Shown piece by piece: positions 6,557-13,604 of a DNA stretch of 16,355 nt (positions are counted from its first letter, which is position 1; every line of letters begins with the position of its first letter). A program made the position numbers and the translations under genes. Under the pieces are notes generated by a model that was not told the DNA's origin, did not search any database, and saw only the letters and a program-made list of their open reading frames with translations. The DNA is from Anaerolineae bacterium (GTDB lineage: Bacteria > Chloroflexota > Anaerolineae > JAFGEY01): contig JAFGJF010000117.1 of NCBI GenBank assembly GCA_016929205.1, forward strand, positions 1 to 16,355. The letters are read 5' to 3'.

Positions 6557-7924
6557 ATGCGCGAGAAAATAAACGCTGCGCTCAAAAGCAGCAAGGCGGA
6601 CTACACCGAGATCCGCATACAAGAACGCGAGGCGACGACCGTCGCCTATCGCGGCCCCGATTTGGAGACAGCCAGCGCCGTGATTGACGGCGGCGGCATT
6701 GTGCGCTGCATGTGCAAGGACGGCGGCTGGGGTGCGGTCACTTTTAACAACCGCGACGACCTGCTGACCAAAGTCGAACAGGCCTACCAATGCGCCAGGG
6801 TCGTGCAAAGCGAAGAACCGATCGAACTGGCACCGATCCCCGTTTCCGAAGAACGATTGACCGCGAACCTGGAAAAGGACTTTCGCGGCGTCTCGATGGC
6901 CGAAAAAAAGGCCCTGACCGAATCCTACAATGGCATTTTGCTGGCCTATGGCGACAAGATCGCGGATACGATGTGCAGCTATCACGATACCTTTAGCCGC
7001 GTCTTTTTTGCCAACTCGGAAGGAACGTTCGTTGAAGAAGAACGCCCGCTAGTCACGATCCGCTTTACCGCCATTGGCCGCGACGGCGACAACGTACAAA
7101 CGGCGATGGAAAGCCGTTCCGGGCAGAATGGGTTCGCCTTTGTGCAAGGACGAGAGCGACTGGCCCACGAAGCAGCCCAGCGCGCCATCGATCTGTTGAG
7201 CGCCGACCCGGTAGTCGGCGGGCAGTATCCCGTCGTGCTCAACCAGCGTCTGGCCGGGGTTTTTATTCACGAGGCCTTTGGGCATCTCTCCGAGTCGGAC
7301 TTTGTGTACGAAAACCCGCAGGCGCGGGACATGATGGTCCTCGGACGGCGTTTTGGCAAAGACATGCTCACCGTGTTTGACGACGGATCGCTGCCCGGGC
7401 TGCGCGGCACGCACAAGTACGACGACGAAGGCACGCCCACCGGGCGTTCGGACCTGATCAAAAACGGCATCCTGGTCGGCAGGCTGCACTCGCGCGAGAC
7501 GGCAGCCAAGATGGGCGAAAAACCGACCGGTAACGCGCGGGCCACCGGCTATCGTTATCCGCCCATCGTGCGGATGACCAACACGGCGATTGAAGGCGGC
7601 GGCACCCCGTTCAAAGAGATGATCAAGGACATTGAACTGGGCATCTATGCCTGCGACATGTACGGTGGGAACACCGCCCTGGAAAACTTTTCCTTCAGTT
7701 CGGCCTACGCCTATATGATCCGCAACGGTGAGATTGCCGAAATGGTCAAGGACGTGATCCTTGCCGGCAACCTGTTTGCCACATTGGATAACATTGATGC
7801 CATCGGCAACGATTTTGTGTGGTCACAGTCGGGCGGCTCGTGCGGCAAAGGCCAGGGCGGCCTGCCCGTCACCTTTGGCGCGCCGCACATCCGGATCCAA
7901 AATGTCGTGATTGGAGGACAATAA
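6557..7924 (+). CDS. tldD: Metalloprotease TldD
   Basis: TldD is the catalytic half of the TldD/TldE heterodimeric zinc metalloprotease, which in Escherichia coli processes microcin B17 and degrades the CcdA antitoxin in the cytoplasm. The 455-residue product carries the HExxxH motif as HEAFGH (H238-E239-H242) and the C-terminal SGGSCGKGQG motif with C429. In the E. coli enzyme the matching cysteine is the third zinc ligand, so the active site looks complete. An AGGAG site lies about 9 nt before the ATG. The partner gene pmbA follows, but a repeat-bracketed S23 gene now separates them. Length and ends are normal for the family. Confidence 0.94.
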   Translation: MREKINAALKSSKADYTEIRIQEREATTVAYRGPDLETASAVIDGGGIVRCMCKDGGWGAVTFNNRDDLLTKVEQAYQCARVVQSEEPIELAPIPVSEERLTANLEKDFRGVSMAEKKALTESYNGILLAYGDKIADTMCSYHDTFSRVFFANSEGTFVEEERPLVTIRFTAIGRDGDNVQTAMESRSGQNGFAFVQGRERLAHEAAQRAIDLLSADPVVGGQYPVVLNQRLAGVFIHEAFGHLSESDFVYENPQARDMMVLGRRFGKDMLTVFDDGSLPGLRGTHKYDDEGTPTGRSDLIKNGILVGRLHSRETAAKMGEKPTGNARATGYRYPPIVRMTNTAIEGGGTPFKEMIKDIELGIYACDMYGGNTALENFSFSSAYAYMIRNGEIAEMVKDVILAGNLFATLDNIDAIGNDFVWSQSGGSCGKGQGGLPVTFGAPHIRIQNVVIGGQ

Positions 7925-7926
7925 GA

Positions 7927-7975
7927 GTTTAAGGTTGAAAGTTCCAAGTTGAAAGTTTGAGATTGAAAGTTGGGG
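7927..7975 (+). repeat. Left heptad array (GTTNNNN x7)
   Basis: Seven consecutive 7-bp units begin GTT (one begins ATT), at 7927, 7934, 7941, 7948, 7955, 7962 and 7969; GTTGAAA appears twice and ATTGAAA once. Alternate units resemble each other, giving an apparent 14-bp period. The phase continues through GTGCATA to the GTG start codon of the S23 gene at 7983. Confidence 0.8.
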
Positions 7976-7982
7976 GTGCATA

Positions 7983-8357
7983 GTGGCCGGGATTGAGCGG
8001 TTTGAAGATATCAAGAGTTGGCAAAAGGGGCGCGAGTTGTGCAAGATCGTCTATGCAGCCACTCACAACAGACCGTTCAGCCAGGATTGGGGATTGCGGG
8101 ATCAATTCAGACGAGCAGCGGCGTCGATCGTATCCAACATTGCCGAAGGATTTGAAAGCCAAAACAATCGCACCTTTGTCCGTTATCTTTACATCGCCAA
8201 AGCATCCTGCGGTGAGGTGCGGGCACAAGCCTATATTGCACTGGATCAGGCCTATCTTTCACAGACCGAATTCGACACCATATATAGAACAGCAACGGAA
8301 ACCAGCCGCCTGCTCGCCGGGTTCATTGACTACCTGCAAAAGCATCTCGACCGCTAA
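7983..8357 (+). CDS. Four-helix-bundle protein, S23 / 23S rRNA intervening-sequence protein family
   Basis: A 124-residue, all-helical, charged protein with the family's characteristic pattern: FEDIKSWQKGRELCKIVY at the start, WGLRDQFRRAAASIVSNIAEGFE in the middle, then RFTF-like contact region FVRYLYIAKASCGEVRAQAYIAL and a final helix ending DYLQKHLDR. Members were first found in intervening sequences within 23S rRNA genes, and the fold is shared with the Avd accessory protein of diversity-generating retroelements; the molecular function is unknown. The GTG start at 7983 follows GGGGG in the last heptad. It breaks the tldD-pmbA pair and is enclosed by inverted heptad arrays. No signal peptide or catalytic motif is visible. 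Confidence 0.85.
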   Translation: MAGIERFEDIKSWQKGRELCKIVYAATHNRPFSQDWGLRDQFRRAAASIVSNIAEGFESQNNRTFVRYLYIAKASCGEVRAQAYIALDQAYLSQTEFDTIYRTATETSRLLAGFIDYLQKHLDR

Positions 8358-8359
8358 CC

Positions 8360-8401
8360 AACCAACAACAAGTAACCTGCAACTTCTAACCTGCGACCAT
8401 T
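8360..8401 (+). repeat. Right heptad array (AACNNNN x5, plus one GACNNNN)
   Basis: Six 7-bp units run AACCAAC (8360), AACAAGT, AACCTGC, AACTTCT, AACCTGC (8388) and GACCATT (8395-8401). Read on the minus strand they are GTT-type heptads, so they are inverted relative to the left array. The array begins just after the S23 stop codon (8355-8357) and ends next to the pmbA ribosome-binding site. AACCTGC is also found in the element at 59-130. Confidence 0.8.
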
Positions 8402-8414
8402 ACAGGAGATCATT

Positions 8415-9713
8415 ATGAACATACTACAGAACCTATCATCCCAAGCCGAACAGGTCGAAGTCCTCGAATTCCAGGGCGAATCGACCGAGATCGGATACGA
8501 AGCTAGCAAGCTCAAATCGAGCCAGGTCGAGGAAACCTCCGGTGTGGCGGTGCGCGTGGTCAAGGACGGCAAGCTGGGGTTTGCTTCCTCGACCGACACG
8601 TCGGCGTTGGAAAAACTGATGAGCAACGCGCTTGAATCGGCCGAATATGGCGATGCAATCCCGATCGTCTTTCCCAAGCCGCAAACCGCGCCCGAGGTGG
8701 CGACGTTCGATCAAAGCATCGTCGATCTGCCCATCCCCCGCCTGGTCGAGATCGGCCGGGAAATCATCGATCTGCTCACCGGCATCGACCCGGACATCCT
8801 GGTCGACGTCAGCCTGGAACGCGGCATCCAGCACATCACCATTCGCAACCAGACCGGCGCAGAGGCCATGTTCAAACGCTCCCCGCTGTCGATCGTGTTT
8901 GGCATTAACCGGATCAAAGGCGATGACGTGTTAATGATGTACAATTTGTTGGGAACCACCGTGTGGGATCAAGACTATCTGGCCCCCGTACGCAAACTGG
9001 GCGAAAAACTCGTGCTGGCCAAGAATGCCACGACGATTGATTCGGGACGTATGCCGGTCCTATTCTCACCGGGCGGTGCGCTGGTCCTGGGGCTGCCGCT
9101 GATGTACGGATTCAATGGCAAAAACGCATACACGGGCATCTCGCCCATGAAAAACAAGATCGGCGAAAAGCTGTTCGACGACAAAATCAGCATCGTCGAC
9201 GACGGCACCATCGATGGCAAGTTTGGCAGCGCGCCCTATGACGACGAAGGCGTTTCCCACCGGCGCAACGTCCTGATCGAGAACGGCGTGCTCGAGCGCT
9301 TTTTGTACGATCTCAAAACCGCCGCCCAGTCGGGCGTCAGCTCGACCGGCAACGGCTCGCGGGGCCTGCTCAACCCACCTTCTCCTTCGCCGACCAATTT
9401 GATCTTTCAGGCCGGAGAAACGCCATTGGCCGACATGATCGCCGGCATCGATCACGGGCTGCTGGTCGAAGATGTGCTGGGGCTCGGTCAGGGCAACATC
9501 GTCTCCGGCGCGTTCTCGAACCCGGTCAGCCTGGCCTTCAAGATCGAAAAGGGTGAGATCGTGGGCCGGGTCAAGGATGTATCCATCGCCGGCAACGTCT
9601 ACGAGTTGCTGAAAAACGTCTCCGCCGTCAGCCAGGAGACGGAATGGATCTATCGTTATTTCAACATGCCCTACATACTTTTGCCGGATATGAACGTCGT
9701 CGCCAAAGCATAA
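8415..9713 (+). CDS. pmbA: TldE/PmbA family protein, non-catalytic partner of TldD
   Basis: PmbA (TldE) forms the heterodimer with TldD and lacks the zinc motif; no HExxxH is present in this 432-residue product, as expected. Family features include the N-terminal VEVLEFQGESTEIGYEASKLK segment, YDDEGVSHRRNVLIENGVLERFLYDLKTA in the middle, and GNGSRGLLNPPSPSPTNL followed by GNIVSGAFSNPVSLAFKIEKGEIVGRVKD towards the C-terminus. An AGGAGAT site lies about 5 nt before the ATG. It probably acts with the tldD product from 6557-7924, and with tldD it would once have formed a tight pair. Thirty-three bases separate it from the GNAT gene downstream. Confidence 0.93.
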   Translation: MNILQNLSSQAEQVEVLEFQGESTEIGYEASKLKSSQVEETSGVAVRVVKDGKLGFASSTDTSALEKLMSNALESAEYGDAIPIVFPKPQTAPEVATFDQSIVDLPIPRLVEIGREIIDLLTGIDPDILVDVSLERGIQHITIRNQTGAEAMFKRSPLSIVFGINRIKGDDVLMMYNLLGTTVWDQDYLAPVRKLGEKLVLAKNATTIDSGRMPVLFSPGGALVLGLPLMYGFNGKNAYTGISPMKNKIGEKLFDDKISIVDDGTIDGKFGSAPYDDEGVSHRRNVLIENGVLERFLYDLKTAAQSGVSSTGNGSRGLLNPPSPSPTNLIFQAGETPLADMIAGIDHGLLVEDVLGLGQGNIVSGAFSNPVSLAFKIEKGEIVGRVKDVSIAGNVYELLKNVSAVSQETEWIYRYFNMPYILLPDMNVVAKA

Positions 9714-9746
9714 CGGACTGGACGCCGGCAGGCAACCGCCCGGAGG

Positions 9747-11057
9747 ATGTCGGGAAGCCGTTTTCATCACAAGCTTATGAGCGAAGAGCAGGACGAGTTG
9801 ATCCAATTGATGCAGCCCGAGATGCGGGATGGCATCCTATACAAGTGTTTTTGTTCCGAGTTTGGCATCCGCGATCTGACTCCCGATGAACTGTGGGAGT
9901 TGTTCGACGTGCGTTGGGCTGCCCTGTCGGAAGTCCGTTTCGACAAGGGCCTGGAAGCGTTTTTGATGCGCGACGACATTGACAGCCAAACAAGCACGAT
10001 TCAACTTGCGGGCCTGTATCCTTCCGGACACGTGGTCGGCGGACTGCGCGTCCACATCGCCCCGATGACGCTGTTGGGCGGCATTGAAGCGATCCAGATC
10101 AGCCGCGTGGGTGTGGAATGGGATGCGCGCGGCGCGGGCATCGGCGCCAAGCTGGTTGGCAAGGCGCTGCGCATTGCCCGCGCCCTGGGCACGGTCAAAT
10201 CGCTGCCGTTGGTCTTTCTCCTGAGCCGCGTCCTGGACTCGGAAAATCCCAACCGCGTGCTTCGATTTTACGAGCGGATCGGATTCCGGCGCACCAATCT
10301 TTATACCGTCACCAAAGATTTGTCAAACTGCTTGATGCTGGCTGGCGTCAAACAACCGTCGCTGCAGCATTTGCGCAGCCAGGGATTCCAGGTCGAAGAA
10401 GCTCACGAACGCGGAGCCATCTATCCCACCTTGCTGATCGCCAGCTCGGTCGCCCGCCAGATCCAGACCGCAGGAAGAGCCGAACAGGACGTCGAAAATG
10501 AAGAAATGCAGAGCTTTGGCTTGTTCCTGCAAGGTCGCCATGTCACCTTGCGCCCGTTCTATAAGGAAGATCTGGCCACGCGCCACCACTGGGAACATAG
10601 CCGCGAGCCGCCGGGCTATGCAACCTTGTCGCACACCCTGGCCCCAACGATGGCCGAGCTTGAGGAGCATTTCGAGCGAGAAAACGTCCTCGCCCGGGAG
10701 CATCGTTTTGCCATCGAAACGCATGCCGGGCGGCTGATCGGGCAGCTGCTCTATTTTGGGCTGCGGCCCGACACGCGCAACGTCTCTATCGACGTCATGA
10801 TCGGCGAGCCCGATTTTTGGGAAGGGACGTGGGGCAAAGAAGCCATTTGGCTGCTGGTGGAATACTTGTTCGATCGCCTGGGCGTGCACCGGATCAGCAT
10901 CACCGTCAGCCAGCTTCAAAAACGGTTGTTACGAGATTTGCAGGAACTGGGTTTTAAACACGATGGGACCCTTCGCGACCACGAGATCGCTGAAGGACGA
11001 TACGTCGGCCATGAACTGTTGAGCATTCTAGAAGACGAATATCGCTACAGGTCTTAA
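9747..11057 (+). CDS. Tandem GNAT-domain N-acetyltransferase
   Basis: The 436-residue protein contains two acetyl-CoA-dependent GNAT domains. The N-terminal one (about 45-190) has the acetyl-CoA loop as ISRVGVEWDARGAGIGAKLV, with R128, G131 and G133, and a closing FYERIGFRRTNLY. The C-terminal one (about 255-436) starts RHVTLRPFYKEDL and contains SIDVMIGEPDFWEGTWGKEAI and VSQLQKRLLRDLQELGFK, which is the RimJ/RimL style. Neither substrate is recognisable. Start choice is uncertain: ATG 9747 has GGAGG abutting it with no spacing, and ATG 9777 (MSEEQDEL) lacks a clear site. The N-terminal stretch 1-45 matches no motif I know. It follows pmbA closely and precedes a nitroreductase by about 15 bp, suggesting co-transcription. 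Confidence 0.82.
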   Translation: MSGSRFHHKLMSEEQDELIQLMQPEMRDGILYKCFCSEFGIRDLTPDELWELFDVRWAALSEVRFDKGLEAFLMRDDIDSQTSTIQLAGLYPSGHVVGGLRVHIAPMTLLGGIEAIQISRVGVEWDARGAGIGAKLVGKALRIARALGTVKSLPLVFLLSRVLDSENPNRVLRFYERIGFRRTNLYTVTKDLSNCLMLAGVKQPSLQHLRSQGFQVEEAHERGAIYPTLLIASSVARQIQTAGRAEQDVENEEMQSFGLFLQGRHVTLRPFYKEDLATRHHWEHSREPPGYATLSHTLAPTMAELEEHFERENVLAREHRFAIETHAGRLIGQLLYFGLRPDTRNVSIDVMIGEPDFWEGTWGKEAIWLLVEYLFDRLGVHRISITVSQLQKRLLRDLQELGFKHDGTLRDHEIAEGRYVGHELLSILEDEYRYRS

Positions 11058-11059
11058 CC

Positions 11060-11067
11060 GGAGGAGG
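11060..11067 (+). promoter_or_regulatory. Ribosome-binding site deciding the start of the second nitroreductase
   Basis: GGAGGAGG lies 5 nt before ATG 11073. The in-frame GTG at 11067 overlaps this site and is therefore unlikely to be the start. Confidence 0.65.
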
Positions 11068-11072
11068 TGACG

Positions 11073-11597
11073 ATGGACATTTGGCAGACCATAGAAAACC
11101 GTCATAGCGTGCGCGCTTTTGACTCACGCCACCAGGTCGAAGATGAAGCCATTACGCGTATTTTACAGGCTGCCGTGCTGGCTCCATCGGCCGGGAACCG
11201 GCAGCCATGGCACTTTGTCGTCGTTCGCCGCCCCCAGGTGCGCCAACGCCTGGCCGATGCAGCGGGCGGGCAGTGGTTCATCGCCCGGGCCCCGGTTGTG
11301 ATTGTCGTGTGTACGGATGCCGAGCTGTCAGCAGAACGATATGGCGAGCGCGGCAGCGATCTGTATTGCAAACAAGACACGGCTGCGGCGACCGAACACA
11401 TCCTGTTGGCAGCGACGGCATTGAGACTGGGCAGTTGTTGGGTCGGGGCTTTTGACGACTCGGCCGTGATCACGGCGCTACAGTTGTCGGCCAATCTGCA
11501 CCCGGTGGCAATGGTGCCGCTTGGCGTGCCTGACAAGCCCACCCAACGAACGACGTCCCGCCGCGAACTGTCCCAGGTGGTGACGTATGTGGAATAA
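11073..11597 (+). CDS. Nitroreductase family protein (second copy)
   Basis: A 174-residue FMN-dependent nitroreductase-family protein. Motifs parallel those of the gene at 5922-6425: IENRHSVRAF (7-16), APSAGNRQPWHFVVV (37-51) and QDTAAATEHILLAATALRLGSCWVGAF (101-127). It is single-domain with no iron-sulfur domain; substrate is unknown. The two proteins match clearly in these motifs but differ elsewhere, so they are old paralogues and not a recent duplication. The ATG is chosen over GTG 11067 because GGAGGAGG precedes it at normal spacing. The gene follows the GNAT gene by 15 bp and precedes a membrane protein gene by 21 bp. Confidence 0.88.
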   Translation: MDIWQTIENRHSVRAFDSRHQVEDEAITRILQAAVLAPSAGNRQPWHFVVVRRPQVRQRLADAAGGQWFIARAPVVIVVCTDAELSAERYGERGSDLYCKQDTAAATEHILLAATALRLGSCWVGAFDDSAVITALQLSANLHPVAMVPLGVPDKPTQRTTSRRELSQVVTYVE

Positions 11598-11618
11598 ATC
11601 CATCTTGAAGGGTGAACA

Positions 11619-12503
11619 GTGAATTGGACTCCAAATCGCCGCAAGGGTGCGCTGCTTGGTGCAGGCTGGATCCTGCTGCTCGTCGTGATCGACAGCCTGC
11701 TCTTGTGGCGGGTGATAAACGGCAAGTTGAACGGCTGGACGTTTATTTGCGCATTGCTGACACTGGCCTCTTTGCCCGCGATGGCACTGATTGGCTATTG
11801 GATCTATGGTCTGATGCGATTGCGTTATGAATTCGATCGCAACCGGCTGGTGATCACAACTGCTTCCGGCAAGCAGATCATTCCGATGAGCAACGTCAAG
11901 CGCGTTCTGGATGGCAGAAACACCCAAGGTCGCCTGAAAAGCCTGACCTGGCCTGGATATTGGATCGGGCATGGCACCATCGAGGGAATCGGACTGGCCC
12001 TGTTTTACGGCGTCGATCCGCCACAGGCACAGGCGATCGTTGTCACTCCGTCGTTGGCCTATGGTATTTCCGTACCCGATATGGACACGTTTTTAGAAGT
12101 CTTTCACGCCGCCCTCAGTCTGGGACCCAACGTTCAGATCGATCAGCAATCGGAAAAGGCACCCTATGTCAATTGGGCCATTTGGCAAGACCGCCTGACA
12201 CAAACGATTTTGGCCCTGGGATTGGCCATCAACGTGCTCTTGTTTGGTATTCTGACCTTCGCCTATCCCACGCTGCCCACGCGGCTGCCGCTGCATTTTG
12301 ACGCCAGTGGAGCGGTCGATCGCATCGCGCCTCAAAGCGACGTCTTTGCGCTTCCGATCATCGGCCTGATCGTCTGGAGTCTGAACGGGCTCATTGGCGC
12401 TGTGCTGTATCGCCGCCAGAGAATGGCGTCGTATCTGGTGTGGAGCGGCGGCATCGTGGTCCAGGTCTTTTTATTTTTGGCCATGTGGAATATCGTGAAT
12501 TAG
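11619..12503 (+). CDS. Membrane protein with bacterial PH-like and DUF1648 (SdpI-like) regions
   Basis: A 294-residue protein with five predicted membrane segments by hydrophobicity: about 10-31, 41-66, 195-216, 243-264 and 271-291. Between segments 2 and 3 is a soluble region (RYEFDRNRLVITTASGKQIIPMSNVKRV and the GISVPDMDTFLEVFHAAL end) that resembles the bacterial PH domains often found after a membrane hairpin. Segment 3 is followed by LPTRLPLHFDASGAVDRIAPQSDVFALP, which is the DUF1648 pattern seen in SdpI-type immunity proteins. The function is not known. It starts with GTG 11619 preceded by GAAGGG and lies 13 bp before tsaD. Confidence 0.75.
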   Translation: MNWTPNRRKGALLGAGWILLLVVIDSLLLWRVINGKLNGWTFICALLTLASLPAMALIGYWIYGLMRLRYEFDRNRLVITTASGKQIIPMSNVKRVLDGRNTQGRLKSLTWPGYWIGHGTIEGIGLALFYGVDPPQAQAIVVTPSLAYGISVPDMDTFLEVFHAALSLGPNVQIDQQSEKAPYVNWAIWQDRLTQTILALGLAINVLLFGILTFAYPTLPTRLPLHFDASGAVDRIAPQSDVFALPIIGLIVWSLNGLIGAVLYRRQRMASYLVWSGGIVVQVFLFLAMWNIVN

Positions 12504-12516
12504 CAGAGGTGGTCTT

Positions 12517-13593
12517 ATGACACTCGTTCTTGGAATTGAGACATCGTGCGACGAAACCGCTGCCGCAGTGATTGAGGACGGCCATACAATCCGCTCCAGC
12601 GTCGTCGCTTCCCAGGTCGAACTGCACCAACAATACGGCGGCGTCTTTCCCGAGATGGCGTCGCGCCAGCATGTGATCGCCATTATCCCCGTGATCGAGC
12701 AAGCGATGGATGATGCCGAAATCGAGTGGAAACAGTTGGACGCCATCGCCGTGACTTGTGGTCCCGGATTGTCCGGTTCGCTGTTGGTTGGCGTCAACGT
12801 TGCCAAAGGGCTGGCCTTTGGCAACAATCTACCGCTGATCGGCGTGAACCACATCGAGGCCCACATCGCCACAAACTGGCTTGACGTTGCCATCCAAAGC
12901 ACGCGGTCGCGCGGCCGCCAGTTCCCGCTGTTGTGCCTGGTTGTGTCCGGCGGACACACCGATCTGATTTTGATGCACGACTTTGGGCGCTACGAACGCC
13001 TGGGAAGCACCCTGGACGACGCAGCAGGCGAAGCCTTTGACAAAGTTGCGCGACTGCTCAACCTTGGATACCCCGGCGGCCCGGCGATCCAGCGTGCCGC
13101 CGAAAACGGAAACCCGACCGCCTTTAGTTTTACACGCGCCCGTCCAGATGGCAAATACGATTTTAGCTTTTCCGGCCTAAAAACCGCCGTTTTGCGCGCC
13201 GTGCAACAGTACGACTCGCATATCGAACGGCCGGCCGACAGGTTACCGGACCAAGAGACAGAACCGCTGCCTTCAGCCCTGCATCCCGAGACAGCCGCCA
13301 ACCTGGCTGCCAGTTTTCAAGCTGCGGCGGTCGACATGCTGGTAGACAAGACGTGCCAGGCCGCTCAAGATTGCCGGGTCAAGAGCGTGTTGATGGCCGG
13401 CGGGGTGGCAGCAAACAAGGCGTTACGAGAAAGATTGGCGGCAAGGCTAGACATTCCCCTGCGCATGCCGCCCATTTCGCTTGCCACCGACAACGCAACC
13501 GGCGTGGGCGTGGTCGGGTTCTGGTCGCTGGAACGCGGGCACACCAGCGGATGGGACCTCGATGTCGTCCCCCGGCTCAAATTGGGCACGTAG
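12517..13593 (+). CDS. tsaD: tRNA N6-adenosine threonylcarbamoyltransferase TsaD
   Basis: TsaD transfers the threonylcarbamoyl group from threonylcarbamoyl-AMP to A37 of ANN-decoding tRNAs (t6A), acting with TsaB and TsaE in the cytoplasm. The 358-residue product opens with GIETSCDETAAAV, has the metal-binding pair H112 and H116 in NHIEAHIA, the nucleotide-binding VSGGHTDLI (143-151), and VLMAGGVAANKALRERL near the end. It is slightly longer than the usual 335-345 residues because of a polar insert at about 127-135 and another near 235-250. AGAGGTGG precedes the ATG. The partner genes tsaB and tsaE are not in this window. It ends 11 bp before the clpB stop codon on the other strand. Confidence 0.96.
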   Translation: MTLVLGIETSCDETAAAVIEDGHTIRSSVVASQVELHQQYGGVFPEMASRQHVIAIIPVIEQAMDDAEIEWKQLDAIAVTCGPGLSGSLLVGVNVAKGLAFGNNLPLIGVNHIEAHIATNWLDVAIQSTRSRGRQFPLLCLVVSGGHTDLILMHDFGRYERLGSTLDDAAGEAFDKVARLLNLGYPGGPAIQRAAENGNPTAFSFTRARPDGKYDFSFSGLKTAVLRAVQQYDSHIERPADRLPDQETEPLPSALHPETAANLAASFQAAAVDMLVDKTCQAAQDCRVKSVLMAGGVAANKALRERLAARLDIPLRMPPISLATDNATGVGVVGFWSLERGHTSGWDLDVVPRLKLGT

Positions 13594-13604
13594 CCCTGCA
13601 TGAA

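Larger units (their letters stand above)
7927..8401 (+). mobile_element. Putative heptad-bracketed cassette carrying an S23 four-helix-bundle gene
   Basis: A 475-bp unit lies between the tldD stop (7922-7924) and the pmbA ribosome-binding site (AGGAGAT near 8403). It consists of a GTT-type heptad array, an S23-family gene and an AAC-type heptad array in inverted orientation. Both flanking genes are intact, so the unit looks inserted precisely between them. No transposase is present, so any movement would depend on the S23 protein, on RNA folding or on functions elsewhere. Calling it mobile is inference. Confidence 0.45.
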
